Source of the DNA: an uncultured Clostridia bacterium
Lineage (GTDB): Bacteria > Bacillota_A > Clostridia > Christensenellales > Aristaeellaceae
DNA: 12,309 nucleotides
Reading direction: 5' to 3'
NCBI GenBank assembly: GCA_947166205.1
Contig: CAMVDI010000039.1
Location: 1-12,309, forward strand
In this document: positions 6,615 through 12,309 of the stretch, in pieces
How the letters are laid out: each line of letters begins with the position of its first letter
How positions within the stretch are numbered: position 1 is the first letter of the stretch
The notes under the pieces: model-generated
Told to the model about the DNA's origin: nothing
Database searches by the model: none
The model's input: only the letters and a program-made list of their open reading frames with translations
Translations under genes and position numbers: made by a program

Positions 6615-8204
6615 ATGAGCGAATGGGATTTTGAGGAGCAGGGAGCGGACCGCCGGCAGGCCAAAGGCGCTCCGAAGAAAGGGCCGCTGAACGTATGGAT
6701 GGCGGTCTGCTGCCTTCTGGCGGTGGCGGCGGTGTCCTTCCTGACGGCCGGGCTGATGAAGGATCACGCCCGGAACGTCTGGGAGATGGGACTGACCTTC
6801 CTGCTCCCGTTTGCCGCCCTCATGGGAACGTCCATGGCGGTCGAGCGGGCGACGGGAAGGATGACGCCCCAGTGCTCCCGAAAAGCGCAGCTGCTCTGCG
6901 CCGGCGTAACGATGGCCGCGGCCTTCCTTTTCGGATGCTTCACGGAAACGTTTCACCAGCCGGTCATTGTCGAAAAGGCGGAGCCGGAGTACGATTACAT
7001 CCTGGTTCTGGACAAAAGCGGATCCATGGTTTTCACCGATCTGGACGAACCCTGCCGGGAAGCCTGCCACGGGCTGATTGAAAGCATGGAGGACGAGAAC
7101 CGGGTCGGCATCGTGGCCTTCGGATACGAGGTGGTGGGATCCGCCCCCATTCAGCCGCTGGACGGGGAGCATCGGAACAGGATCAGCGATATTATCGGGA
7201 TCCCCGTGAAGATGTACGAAGATGGCTCCGGGGACGGGACGAATTTCTCCGCCGCCATGGATGAAGCGGCCCGCCTGATCGAGGGTCTGGAGGATGAGGG
7301 CAGACCCGTCCGGATCATCCTGGTGACGGATGGGGACAGCGATTCTCACGGCGATTTCAGCAGCTTCACGCCCTGGGCGAAAGCCAAAAACGACGCGGAC
7401 CCGGAACGGAAGAGGGTGGAGCTCTGCGCGGTTCAGATCGGGCCGTATCCGATGCTGAAGATGGTGAAGGACGCGGTGGCGGGAACCGGCGGCACGGTTT
7501 ATGACGGGGTTTCCAGCGCGGATCTGGCGGCGCAGCTCCTGAGCATGAAAAAAACGGAACTCATCCCGGAACCCGTGGATACGCTGAAGGCGACCTACTC
7601 GGGCCAGACATCGGACGGAGAGCCCAAAACCCCCTACATGATTCTGAGCTGCGTGATGCTGATTCTGCTGGGCGCCCTCAGCGGCATCTCCCTGCGGATC
7701 ATGTACAGCGTCCAGGGCCAGCGGCGGGCCCAGGTTTATCTGAGCACCGCCATGGGACTGACGGCCTTCCTGCTGCTGAACTTCGGCCGCATGCTGGGAA
7801 TCAGTCCCGCGTGGATTTGCGAGGCGCTGGCATTCTCCCTGTTCGGACTGGTCTTTATGCGGGAGAATCCGGAAGCGGCGCAGGGATCCGCCCGGCCCTC
7901 CGGCACGCAGAAACAGAATCCCGTTCCGGGCAGCCCGCCGCGAAACGCCGGACAGCCGGAACCGATCCGGACCCCGGAACAGCCGGGAAGGCCCGCGGGA
8001 AGGAGGGCGCGGAATCAGGCCCAGGGAGCCCCGAAGAAGGGGGATGAATGGTCGGATTCCGGCTCTCCGGAACCGATCCGGACCCCGGAACAGCCGGGAA
8101 GGCCCGCGGGAAGGAGGGCGCGGAATCAGGCCCAGGGAGCCCCGAAGAAGGGGGATGAATGGTCGGATTCCGGCTCTTCCGGAAGCTCCGATGAATGGAT
8201 GTAG
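6615..8204 (+). CDS. Polytopic membrane protein with extracellular VWA domain and duplicated C-terminal tail
   Basis: A 529-aa protein starting behind GGAGGGG (6603-6609). Membrane segments are predicted near 28-46, 57-76 and 91-109, then 341-361, 373-391 and 396-415. Basic residues lie at 13-22, 78-90 and 369-371, so the positive-inside rule puts both tails in the cytoplasm and the central domain outside. That domain (about 126-310) is a von Willebrand factor A fold with an intact MIDAS metal site: DKSGS (133-137), DGTN (Thr209) and LVTDGDSD (Asp239). It should bind a divalent metal and a protein ligand. The C-tail (417-529) is Pro/Gly/Arg-rich and contains two identical 37-residue units, then a DEWM end. 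GAPKKG occurs in the N-tail (18-23) and in each C-tail unit. The gene lies 31 bp after the candidate anti-sigma gene, so surface sensing coupled to the sigma factor is a reasonable inference. No MoxR-type ATPase, a common VWA partner, is nearby. Confidence 0.85.
   Translation: MSEWDFEEQGADRRQAKGAPKKGPLNVWMAVCCLLAVAAVSFLTAGLMKDHARNVWEMGLTFLLPFAALMGTSMAVERATGRMTPQCSRKAQLLCAGVTMAAAFLFGCFTETFHQPVIVEKAEPEYDYILVLDKSGSMVFTDLDEPCREACHGLIESMEDENRVGIVAFGYEVVGSAPIQPLDGEHRNRISDIIGIPVKMYEDGSGDGTNFSAAMDEAARLIEGLEDEGRPVRIILVTDGDSDSHGDFSSFTPWAKAKNDADPERKRVELCAVQIGPYPMLKMVKDAVAGTGGTVYDGVSSADLAAQLLSMKKTELIPEPVDTLKATYSGQTSDGEPKTPYMILSCVMLILLGALSGISLRIMYSVQGQRRAQVYLSTAMGLTAFLLLNFGRMLGISPAWICEALAFSLFGLVFMRENPEAAQGSARPSGTQKQNPVPGSPPRNAGQPEPIRTPEQPGRPAGRRARNQAQGAPKKGDEWSDSGSPEPIRTPEQPGRPAGRRARNQAQGAPKKGDEWSDSGSSGSSDEWM
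7956..8177 (+). repeat. Perfect 111-bp tandem duplication in the VWA gene
   Basis: Units 7956-8066 and 8067-8177 are identical base for base and in frame, each encoding 37 residues that begin PEPIRTPEQPGRPAGRR and end DEWSDSGS. The lack of any silent difference points to a recent duplication. The flanks diverge immediately outside (CAG before copy 1; TCCGGAAGC after copy 2). Confidence 0.97.
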
Positions 8205-8279
8205 TCAGGATCCCGCCGCGTCCGCGGCTGGATCAGAGGGGACGAAGGCTGCCGCGGGGCGGCGGCCCATCAGCATTCA

Positions 8280-8296
8280 ATGGCGGAAACCGCCAT
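8280..8296 (+). other. Small hairpin just upstream of the SH3-domain gene
   Basis: ATGGCGG (8280-8286) and CCGCCAT (8290-8296) pair over 7 bp around an AAA loop and end 4 nt before the AGGAGG of the next gene. There is no T tract, so it is not a terminator. It may modulate ribosome access or mark a processing site. The rest of the 113-bp gap shows nothing clear. Confidence 0.4.
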
Positions 8297-8300
8297 GGCA

Positions 8301-8306
8301 AGGAGG
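8301..8306 (+). promoter_or_regulatory. Ribosome binding site that fixes the SH3-gene start
   Basis: AGGAGG lies 11 nt ahead of the ATG at 8318. The same frame is open from an ATG at 8195 inside the VWA gene, but that upstream part lacks a ribosome binding site and would bury the signal peptide. Confidence 0.75.
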
Positions 8307-8317
8307 ATAAGGACAGG

Positions 8318-8914
8318 ATGAAAAGGATGATCGGACTGCTGGCTGCCGCGGTGATCTGCCTGATGTGCGCGGCGGCCGGCGCGGATACGTGGGTCGTGCC
8401 GTCCAGAGGCGGCGGGCAGACCGGAACGCTTCCCTATGGCAGCTTCAGCGGGATCAGCGTGCAGCTGATCGAGGACCTGGCGACCCGCAGCGGCCCTTCC
8501 ACCGGATACACGGGGTGCGGGAGCTATCGGATGAACGGTCAGTATGTGACGGCGCTTTCCCGGCGGTATGACAACGGCGGCGTCCTGTGGATCGAGATCG
8601 AATTCAGCTACGGGGGCGGATACCGCCGGGCGTGGACCGGAGCGAAACGGCTGAGCATCAGCGCTTCCCAGCTGGCCCGGCTGCCGGAGGAGGATCCCCG
8701 CAGCTATCTGGGCTACGGCACCGTAACCAGCCAGGTGGCCCCCAGGTTTGGCCCGGGCACCCTGTACGCCGCTTATTCCGACCGGGATTATTTCCGGGGG
8801 GATGAGGTGCTTCTGCTGGCGAATGTGAACGGATATTACCTGACCGAATGCTATATGGCGGACGGAAAGAACCTGCGCAGCTGGATCCCGGAGGAGGTTA
8901 TCCGGGTCCGGTAA
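8318..8914 (+). CDS. Secreted protein with two SH3-like domains
   Basis: A 198-aa protein. Residues 1-22 form a signal peptide (MKRMIGLLAAAVICLMCAAAGA, cleavage before Asp23). Residues about 46-113 resemble a bacterial SH3-like domain: LATRSGPSTGYTGCGSY is the typical opening (LxVRSGPSTxYxxxG), followed by VLWIEIEF and a closing RRAWTGAKRL strand. Residues about 132-198 form a second copy: GTVTSQVAPRFGPGTLYAAY, then a closing RSWIPEEVI strand. Such domains bind cell-wall peptides or proteins, so wall attachment or ligand binding outside the cell is likely; no catalytic domain is present. The start at 8318 is chosen for its ribosome binding site and signal peptide. It lies 113 bp after the VWA gene and 87 bp before the WG-repeat gene, with no terminator on either side, so it probably shares the sigma-led transcript. 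Confidence 0.82.
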   Translation: MKRMIGLLAAAVICLMCAAAGADTWVVPSRGGGQTGTLPYGSFSGISVQLIEDLATRSGPSTGYTGCGSYRMNGQYVTALSRRYDNGGVLWIEIEFSYGGGYRRAWTGAKRLSISASQLARLPEEDPRSYLGYGTVTSQVAPRFGPGTLYAAYSDRDYFRGDEVLLLANVNGYYLTECYMADGKNLRSWIPEEVIRVR

Positions 8915-9001
8915 TGGGGATCGGTCCGCCGGGGGAACAGGAACGTTTTTCCGCGGTTTATCCGCTGAAAAGAATAAAACGGAGAAGGGGAGGAACTCAA
9001 A

Positions 9002-10582
9002 ATGCTGAAAAGGCTGCTGGCTATGGCTGCCGCGATGGTGATGGCGCTCTTCGCGATTCCGGCGCTGGGAGAAGGGGACTACCGGGAAGTGGAGGCCGTG
9101 GATGTGGAGATCAACCGATACTCGGAGACTCTGGCCATCCGGGATGTGGACTCCAGGCTGTACGCTCTGATCAAACCGGACGGAACCAGGCTGACCAGCG
9201 ATATCTACAATTCAGCCTGGGCGATGTCCGGATATCCGTACTTCAAGGTTGAGATCACCAGCGCGGACGGCGTCCATGATGAAGGCATCGTGGACAGCGA
9301 AGGGAATGTGATCGTGCCCGTGAAATACGCGGATGTCAGCGTGGTGTCGGACCGCTGGGCCTACGGCGTAAGGCTGACGCCCTCCACCGCGGATGACAAG
9401 GATTATACCTTCACCAATTACGGCACCGACGAGAAGACCTTCTACCGCATCGATACCGTGGATTTCTATTTCCGCGGCACGCTGGCGGGCACCCTGACCC
9501 GGTCCGAGTTTGACGGATATCCGCAGGCCTACGGGGATTACATCTGCGTGACATCCCGTGACAAGACCCGGAAGTACTATGATTCAGGGATGAAGGTATC
9601 CCCGAAGTCCGGAGATTACGGCGAGTACGAAACTTCCTACAGGAAGGGGACAACCCAGTATCTCCACAACGGTTCCGGTCAGGTCGCCTTTGATCCGGCC
9701 TGCACCCTGACCGCGGAAGAGGTGGACAAGTCCATTGTCTACGAAAAGGGCAAGTTCCTGAACCTGCAGGGCGGGGAAGCCTTCAAGGCGGCGCAGAACT
9801 ACGACTATTTCAACGATTTCGTGAACGGATACGCCGTGGTTACGATGAATTCCATGAGGGGCGTGATCGACCTGGAGGGCCGGGAGGTCATCCCGCTGGA
9901 GTATGAAAGCATCGACAACTACAACGGAACTCTGGGCAGATTCGGAGCCATCAGCGCCGTCAAGGACGGCAAGTTCGGCTATCTGGACGCCCAGGGCAGC
10001 GTGGCCTGTGCTTTCAGGTATTCCAAGGATATCGTGCGGGATTACGGCATTCTGGCCACGATCAAGGATCTGGACGGCTCCACCATCGTTCTCAGCGGCC
10101 TGGCGGGCGAGCTGCCGGAACACTACGCGGACGTGAATGTGACCTATTACGGCCGGACCTTCGTGGCGAAAAACGATCAGGGGGAATCCTGCCTGATCGA
10201 CGCGACGGGCGAAACCCTGATTCCCTACACGGATGTCTATTCGATCGAAGCCAACATCGAAGGCACGGTTGCGGTCTGCAACATGGGAAGCCGCACCTAC
10301 AGGATCTATACCTTCACCCACGATGAAACCAAAGCTGCTCCGGCCCGGACCGGGGACGGCGCGGAGACCGGAGAGACCGGAGAGACCGCGGAGACCGGAG
10401 AGACCGCGGAGAGCGGAACCTGGACCTGCTCCAACGGGCACGAAGACAATACGGGCAACTTCTGCCCCGTCTGCGGCGAGGCGAAACCCAGCGGGGATGT
10501 AACCTGCTCTTCCTGCGGAACGGTTTACGCCGCGGATGAAGTCCCGAATTTCTGCCCGAATGACGGGACCAAGCTGAAGTAA
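9002..10582 (+). CDS. WG-repeat protein with signal peptide and two C-terminal zinc ribbons
   Basis: A 526-aa protein starting behind GGAGGA (8989-8994). A signal peptide covers residues 1-23 (MLKRLLAMAAAMVMALFAIPALG). The body is made of degenerate WG-type beta repeats: GIVDSEGNVIVPVKYADV (95-112), GVIDLEGREVIPLEYESI (287-304), FGYLDAQGSVACAFRYS (325-341) and CLIDATGETLIPYTDV (397-412). This repeat family forms beta structures thought to bind other molecules. A Glu/Thr/Gly linker (454-471) made of 9-nt DNA repeats leads to ribbon 1 (C476, H480, C488, C491) and ribbon 2 (C502, C505, C518, with CPNDG in place of a final CxxC). Zinc ribbons with an FCPxDG ending are known, so Asp521 may serve as the fourth ligand. 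An exported protein ending in zinc ribbons is notable. It is the last gene of the unit and is followed by a terminator. Confidence 0.88.
   Translation: MLKRLLAMAAAMVMALFAIPALGEGDYREVEAVDVEINRYSETLAIRDVDSRLYALIKPDGTRLTSDIYNSAWAMSGYPYFKVEITSADGVHDEGIVDSEGNVIVPVKYADVSVVSDRWAYGVRLTPSTADDKDYTFTNYGTDEKTFYRIDTVDFYFRGTLAGTLTRSEFDGYPQAYGDYICVTSRDKTRKYYDSGMKVSPKSGDYGEYETSYRKGTTQYLHNGSGQVAFDPACTLTAEEVDKSIVYEKGKFLNLQGGEAFKAAQNYDYFNDFVNGYAVVTMNSMRGVIDLEGREVIPLEYESIDNYNGTLGRFGAISAVKDGKFGYLDAQGSVACAFRYSKDIVRDYGILATIKDLDGSTIVLSGLAGELPEHYADVNVTYYGRTFVAKNDQGESCLIDATGETLIPYTDVYSIEANIEGTVAVCNMGSRTYRIYTFTHDETKAAPARTGDGAETGETGETAETGETAESGTWTCSNGHEDNTGNFCPVCGEAKPSGDVTCSSCGTVYAADEVPNFCPNDGTKLK
10361..10414 (+). repeat. 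Six 9-nt repeats encoding an acidic Glu-Thr linker
   Basis: Six consecutive units of the form G(GA/CG) GAG ACC, the last ending AGC, encode A/G-E-T triplets at residues 454-471 of the WG-repeat protein. A short in-frame repeat of this type can change length by slippage without breaking the gene. It joins the WG-repeat body to the zinc ribbons. Confidence 0.85.
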
Positions 10583-10616
10583 GCCCGCTGAAGTAAACCG
10601 GCGGAAGATAAAGGAG

Positions 10617-10645
10617 GCCCTCCATGCGGCGCATGGAGGGCTTTT
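10617..10645 (+). terminator. Intrinsic terminator of the sigma-led operon
   Basis: GCCCTCCATGC (10617-10627) pairs over 11 bp with GCATGGAGGGC (10631-10641) around a GGC loop, followed by TTTT (10642-10645). It starts 34 nt after the WG-repeat gene stop. Confidence 0.88.
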
Positions 10646-10690
10646 CAGGTTCGTGAACAGCGATCCTTTCCCGATCGCATGAGGGCATTT

Positions 10691-10719
10691 CCTTCCCGCG
10701 GCCCGCGGCCGGGGGAAGG
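10691..10719. other. GC-rich hairpin in the convergent intergenic region
   Basis: CCTTCCC (10691-10697) can pair with GGGAAGG (10713-10719) around a GC-only loop that includes CCGCGG palindromes. A second small inverted repeat, GCGATC/GATCGC, lies at 10660-10678. Neither has a T tract on the minus strand. They are the only candidates for ending transcription of the minus-strand gene that stops at 10739. Confidence 0.3.
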
Positions 10720-10738
10720 CTTCAGTCCGGGAAAGCGG

Positions 10739-11281
10739 TCATTTGATGGAGAACCTGGTCTGGCCGGCCCACTGGCTGTTGAAATAAACATCGAGGGTGA
10801 AGATGCCGGTACCGACTTTTCCGTTGGAATCCCGGATCGTATCGAAGAAACCTTTCAGAGAAATGAAATCCCAGGCCCAGTAATAACCCTTCTGACAAAT
10901 CATGAAATCCTGCCCGCCGTCCGTATAGAGCAGACGGCGGTCCCGGTCCGAGAGCGTGATATCAAAGCGGGGGAGCAGATATCCGTCATCCCCCGCGGAG
11001 GGCGTGAACTTGAAGTACAGCCCGTACTCCCGGTTCGGATTGTTCTGATTGATCTGGGCTGCCTGCAGACCGTTGGGGAGATCATAGGCTTTCATCGTTT
11101 CGAGGTTTCTCCAGCGGGGGTTGCAGTAGATCATGGGACGGATGGCGCACTGATTGTCCGGGGAAAGCTGCAGGTCCGAGAGGCCGGGAACCGAAAGGGT
11201 GCTGCTGCCGGTATCGCAGTGACCGGCGAAGCAGACAAGCACCAGCGACAGGGTAACGATCAACGCAAAGATCCTTTTCAT
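10739..11281 (-). CDS. Secreted protein of unknown function
   Basis: A 180-aa protein I do not recognise. It starts with a signal peptide (MKRIFALIVTLSLVLVCFAG), with cleavage likely near residues 20-22. Cys17 and Cys22 do not sit in a convincing lipobox, so it is probably released or loosely held rather than a lipoprotein. The mature part is about 158 residues with Cys45, Cys53 and Cys129, many aromatic residues (YYWAWDF at 133-139) and alternating hydrophobic strands (YGLYFKFTP, LPRFDITLSD, TGIFTLDVYF), suggesting a small beta-sandwich. The start is supported by AAAGGAGG on the minus strand (11290-11297), 8 nt ahead of ATG, and by a candidate promoter further upstream. It is the only minus-strand gene in the window, converging on the WG-repeat gene and diverging from the last VWA gene. 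The opposite-strand frame over the same bases has no ribosome binding site and shares codon register, so it is a shadow. Confidence 0.8.
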   Translation of the reverse strand: MKRIFALIVTLSLVLVCFAGHCDTGSSTLSVPGLSDLQLSPDNQCAIRPMIYCNPRWRNLETMKAYDLPNGLQAAQINQNNPNREYGLYFKFTPSAGDDGYLLPRFDITLSDRDRRLLYTDGGQDFMICQKGYYWAWDFISLKGFFDTIRDSNGKVGTGIFTLDVYFNSQWAGQTRFSIK

Positions 11282-11316
11282 GGCGGCTTCCTCCTTTGAG
11301 GTTTTTTATTTCCTCC

Positions 11317-11345
11317 AGTCTATCAGAAAACGGCGATGACCGCAA
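11317..11345 (-). promoter_or_regulatory. Candidate promoter of the minus-strand secreted-protein gene
   Basis: On the minus strand, TAGACT (11322-11317) preceded by TGA makes an extended -10, with a weak -35 TTGCGG (11345-11340) at a 17-bp spacer. Position fits: about 36 bp upstream of the start codon. Confidence 0.4.
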
Positions 11346-11413
11346 GAGCGCAGATTTCCGGCGCCCGGGAAACGGAACGATGCCGAAGAAATGACGAAAA
11401 AAAACGGAACGAA

Positions 11414-11489
11414 TCCTTCCTTTGTCTGTTTCATACTGTGAGCCGGCGCGGACCGGCGAAAATAAAGGACAGCCCGGAGAAAGGAAGGA
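11414..11489. repeat. Nested inverted repeats between divergent genes
   Basis: TCCTTCCTTT (11414-11423) is the exact reverse complement of AAAGGAAGGA (11480-11489). Between them GCCGG (11442-11446) pairs with CCGGC (11453-11457). The outer arms are 56 nt apart and lie between the two candidate promoters, just before the plus-strand -35. Confidence 0.5.
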
Positions 11490-11497
11490 AAAAACAA

Positions 11498-11526
11498 TTG
11501 TAAAAGTCCCGTGAATATGATAATAT
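11498..11526 (+). promoter_or_regulatory. Candidate promoter of the downstream VWA gene
   Basis: -35 TTGTAA (11498-11503), then either TAATAT (11521-11526, 17-bp spacer) or GATAAT (11519-11524, 15-bp spacer) as -10. The -10 lies in a small inverted repeat (ATGAT-AAT-ATCAT), possibly an operator. About 100 nt of leader would precede the start codon at 11629. Confidence 0.5.
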
Positions 11527-11628
11527 CATTCAGATTGCGGAGCTGGCTTTATTTGCTGTACCTTTGTGCGGAAAAAGCCGGCGGGTTTCCCCGAACGGGA
11601 ACCTGAAAAAACCTTGGAGGCTTGTCTG

Positions 11629-12309
11629 ATGAGGAGAATATGGGCGCTGATTCTGGTGCTGTGCCTGGCGGCGGGCTGTCTGTCCTTCGCCGCCGGCGAG
11701 CAGGCGGAGGACGAATCCGCCGTCCACGGGGTGGACGCGGTGGTCGTTCTGGATATGACAAAGTCCATGGTGGACGAAGACGGACGGAAAGGAAACGACC
11801 ATTACGGCTACCGGCTGGACGCGACAGCGATGCTGATCGGCATGCTGGACATGAACGGGTCCCGGGTGGCGATCGTGCCTTTTGCCGGCCAGCCGGACAG
11901 CGTGACGGAGCTGACGGCCGTCAGCAGCATGGAGGAGCGGTCAGCCCTCATCTCCAAAATCCGCCGCCTGACGGAGAAACCGAACACGAATATCGGCGCC
12001 GCGCTGATGCGGGCGAACCAGATTCTGACGGAACGGGCGGACAAGACCAACCAGCCCATGATCGTGCTGCTGACGGACGGTGAGAACTCCATCAACGGAA
12101 ACGTCCAGGTGACGCCTTCCTACCGCTGGGACCCGGAGAGCGGGACGATCCAGGATCAGGGCCGGGAGAGCTATACCACCCAGACGGCCAACGAGGTTAC
12201 CCGGGAAGCGGTGGAATGCGCCAGGACGCTGGGCTATCCGATCTATACCGTGGCGCTGAACACGGATCCCGCCGAGCAGCCGCGGGGCGGCATGTCCCTG
12301 AACAGCATC
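11629..12309 (+). CDS. Exported VWA-domain protein, 3' end beyond the window
   Basis: The frame from ATG 11629 stays open to the right edge (227 codons seen). The start is supported by GGAGG at 11616-11620, 8 nt upstream. The N-terminus MRRIWALILVLCLAAGCLSFAA is a signal sequence; LAAGC ending at Cys17 fits a loose lipobox, so it may be a lipoprotein, or it may be cut after the following Ala-Ala. Residues about 35-220 form a VWA domain: VVVLDMTKSM (38-47) is MIDAS motif 1 with Thr44 replacing the usual first serine (DxTxS), Thr120 in NTNIGAAL is motif 2, and LLTDGEN (147-153, Asp150) is motif 3. A metal-dependent adhesion or protein-binding role outside the cell is likely. It differs in architecture from the polytopic VWA protein at 6615-8204. 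It is divergent from the minus-strand gene and probably has its own promoter. What follows the VWA domain cannot be seen. Confidence 0.88.
   Translation, partial: MRRIWALILVLCLAAGCLSFAAGEQAEDESAVHGVDAVVVLDMTKSMVDEDGRKGNDHYGYRLDATAMLIGMLDMNGSRVAIVPFAGQPDSVTELTAVSSMEERSALISKIRRLTEKPNTNIGAALMRANQILTERADKTNQPMIVLLTDGENSINGNVQVTPSYRWDPESGTIQDQGRESYTTQTANEVTREAVECARTLGYPIYTVALNTDPAEQPRGGMSLNSI

Larger units (their letters stand above)
11282..11628. other. Divergent intergenic region (347 bp)
   Basis: Clearly richer in A+T than the rest of the window. It holds the minus-strand ribosome binding site (11290-11297) and a candidate minus promoter (11317-11345), a 10-bp inverted repeat enclosing a smaller one (11414-11489), a candidate plus promoter (11498-11526), and GGAGG at 11616-11620 ahead of the plus gene. 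The segment 11527-11615 is a plausible untranslated leader with a short imperfect hairpin (GGTTTCCC/GGGAACC, about 11584-11603). No small gene was supported. Confidence 0.6.

Noticed and set aside
5820..7349. 509-codon open frame on the minus strand
   Set aside because: It is in register with the VWA gene and is explained by codon choice there; the product is Pro/Arg/Ser-rich with no signal or domain.
8195..8317. Extended N-terminus of the SH3-domain protein from an ATG at 8195
   Set aside because: It would overlap the VWA gene end, has no ribosome binding site, and would hide the signal peptide that starts at 8318.
10361..10414. Short-period repeat considered as a CRISPR-like or satellite array
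   Set aside because: The 9-nt units are contiguous without spacers and stay in frame inside a gene, so this is a coding linker.
9584..10441. 285-codon open frame on the minus strand
   Set aside because: It is in register with the WG-repeat gene, and its repetitive end is only the reverse reading of the 9-nt repeats.
10679..11299. 206-codon open frame on the plus strand over the minus-strand gene
   Set aside because: It shares codon register with the minus gene, lacks a ribosome binding site and signal peptide, and begins right after a terminator.
11622..12083. 153-codon plus-strand frame starting at 11622
   Set aside because: It overlaps the better frame from 11629, which has GGAGG at correct spacing, a signal peptide and a VWA domain. 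The rejected frame gives an Arg/Gly-rich product without domains.

Overview
The window is GC-rich DNA (by eye above 60% G+C; not computed) and almost fully coding. Genes start behind strong AGGAGG-type ribosome binding sites, most products carry Gram-positive style signal peptides, and the families seen (clostripain-type C11 protease, WG-repeat protein with C-terminal zinc ribbons, bacterial SH3-like repeats, extracytoplasmic-function sigma factor, VWA proteins) are common in high-GC Clostridia of gut or rumen type. That placement is an inference; no rRNA or tRNA is present to confirm it. No mobile element, CRISPR array, integrase or phage gene was seen.

Region A (about 2-5160, plus strand) is a run of three genes for exported proteins that ends at a perfect bidirectional terminator. 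They are the 3' part of a large protein whose N-terminal part looks like a subtilase fold lacking its catalytic serine, followed by carboxypeptidase-regulatory-like beta domains and a YfaP-type domain; an intact clostripain-family cysteine protease; and an intact trypsin/V8-like serine protease. This reads as one protease transcription unit.

Region B (about 5296-10645, plus strand) begins with a promoter and encodes an ECF sigma factor, an overlapping two-TM membrane protein that is a candidate anti-sigma factor, a six-TM protein with a probably extracellular VWA domain and a perfect 111-bp tandem duplication in its C-terminal tail, a secreted protein with two SH3-like domains, and a secreted WG-repeat protein with two C-terminal zinc ribbons. 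It ends at a strong hairpin terminator. The order suggests a surface-sensing or envelope-stress unit under its own sigma factor, but this is inferred from context.

Region C (10739-12309) holds a minus-strand gene for an unrecognised secreted protein that converges on region B. A 347-bp divergent intergenic region with candidate promoters in both directions and a 10-bp inverted repeat follows. The last gene is a plus-strand exported VWA protein truncated by the window edge.

The very long open frames on the minus strand (about 1713-4448, 4114-6246, 5820-7349, 9584-10441) are antisense shadows. They keep the same codon register as the sense genes and stay open because those genes avoid TTA, CTA and TCA codons.
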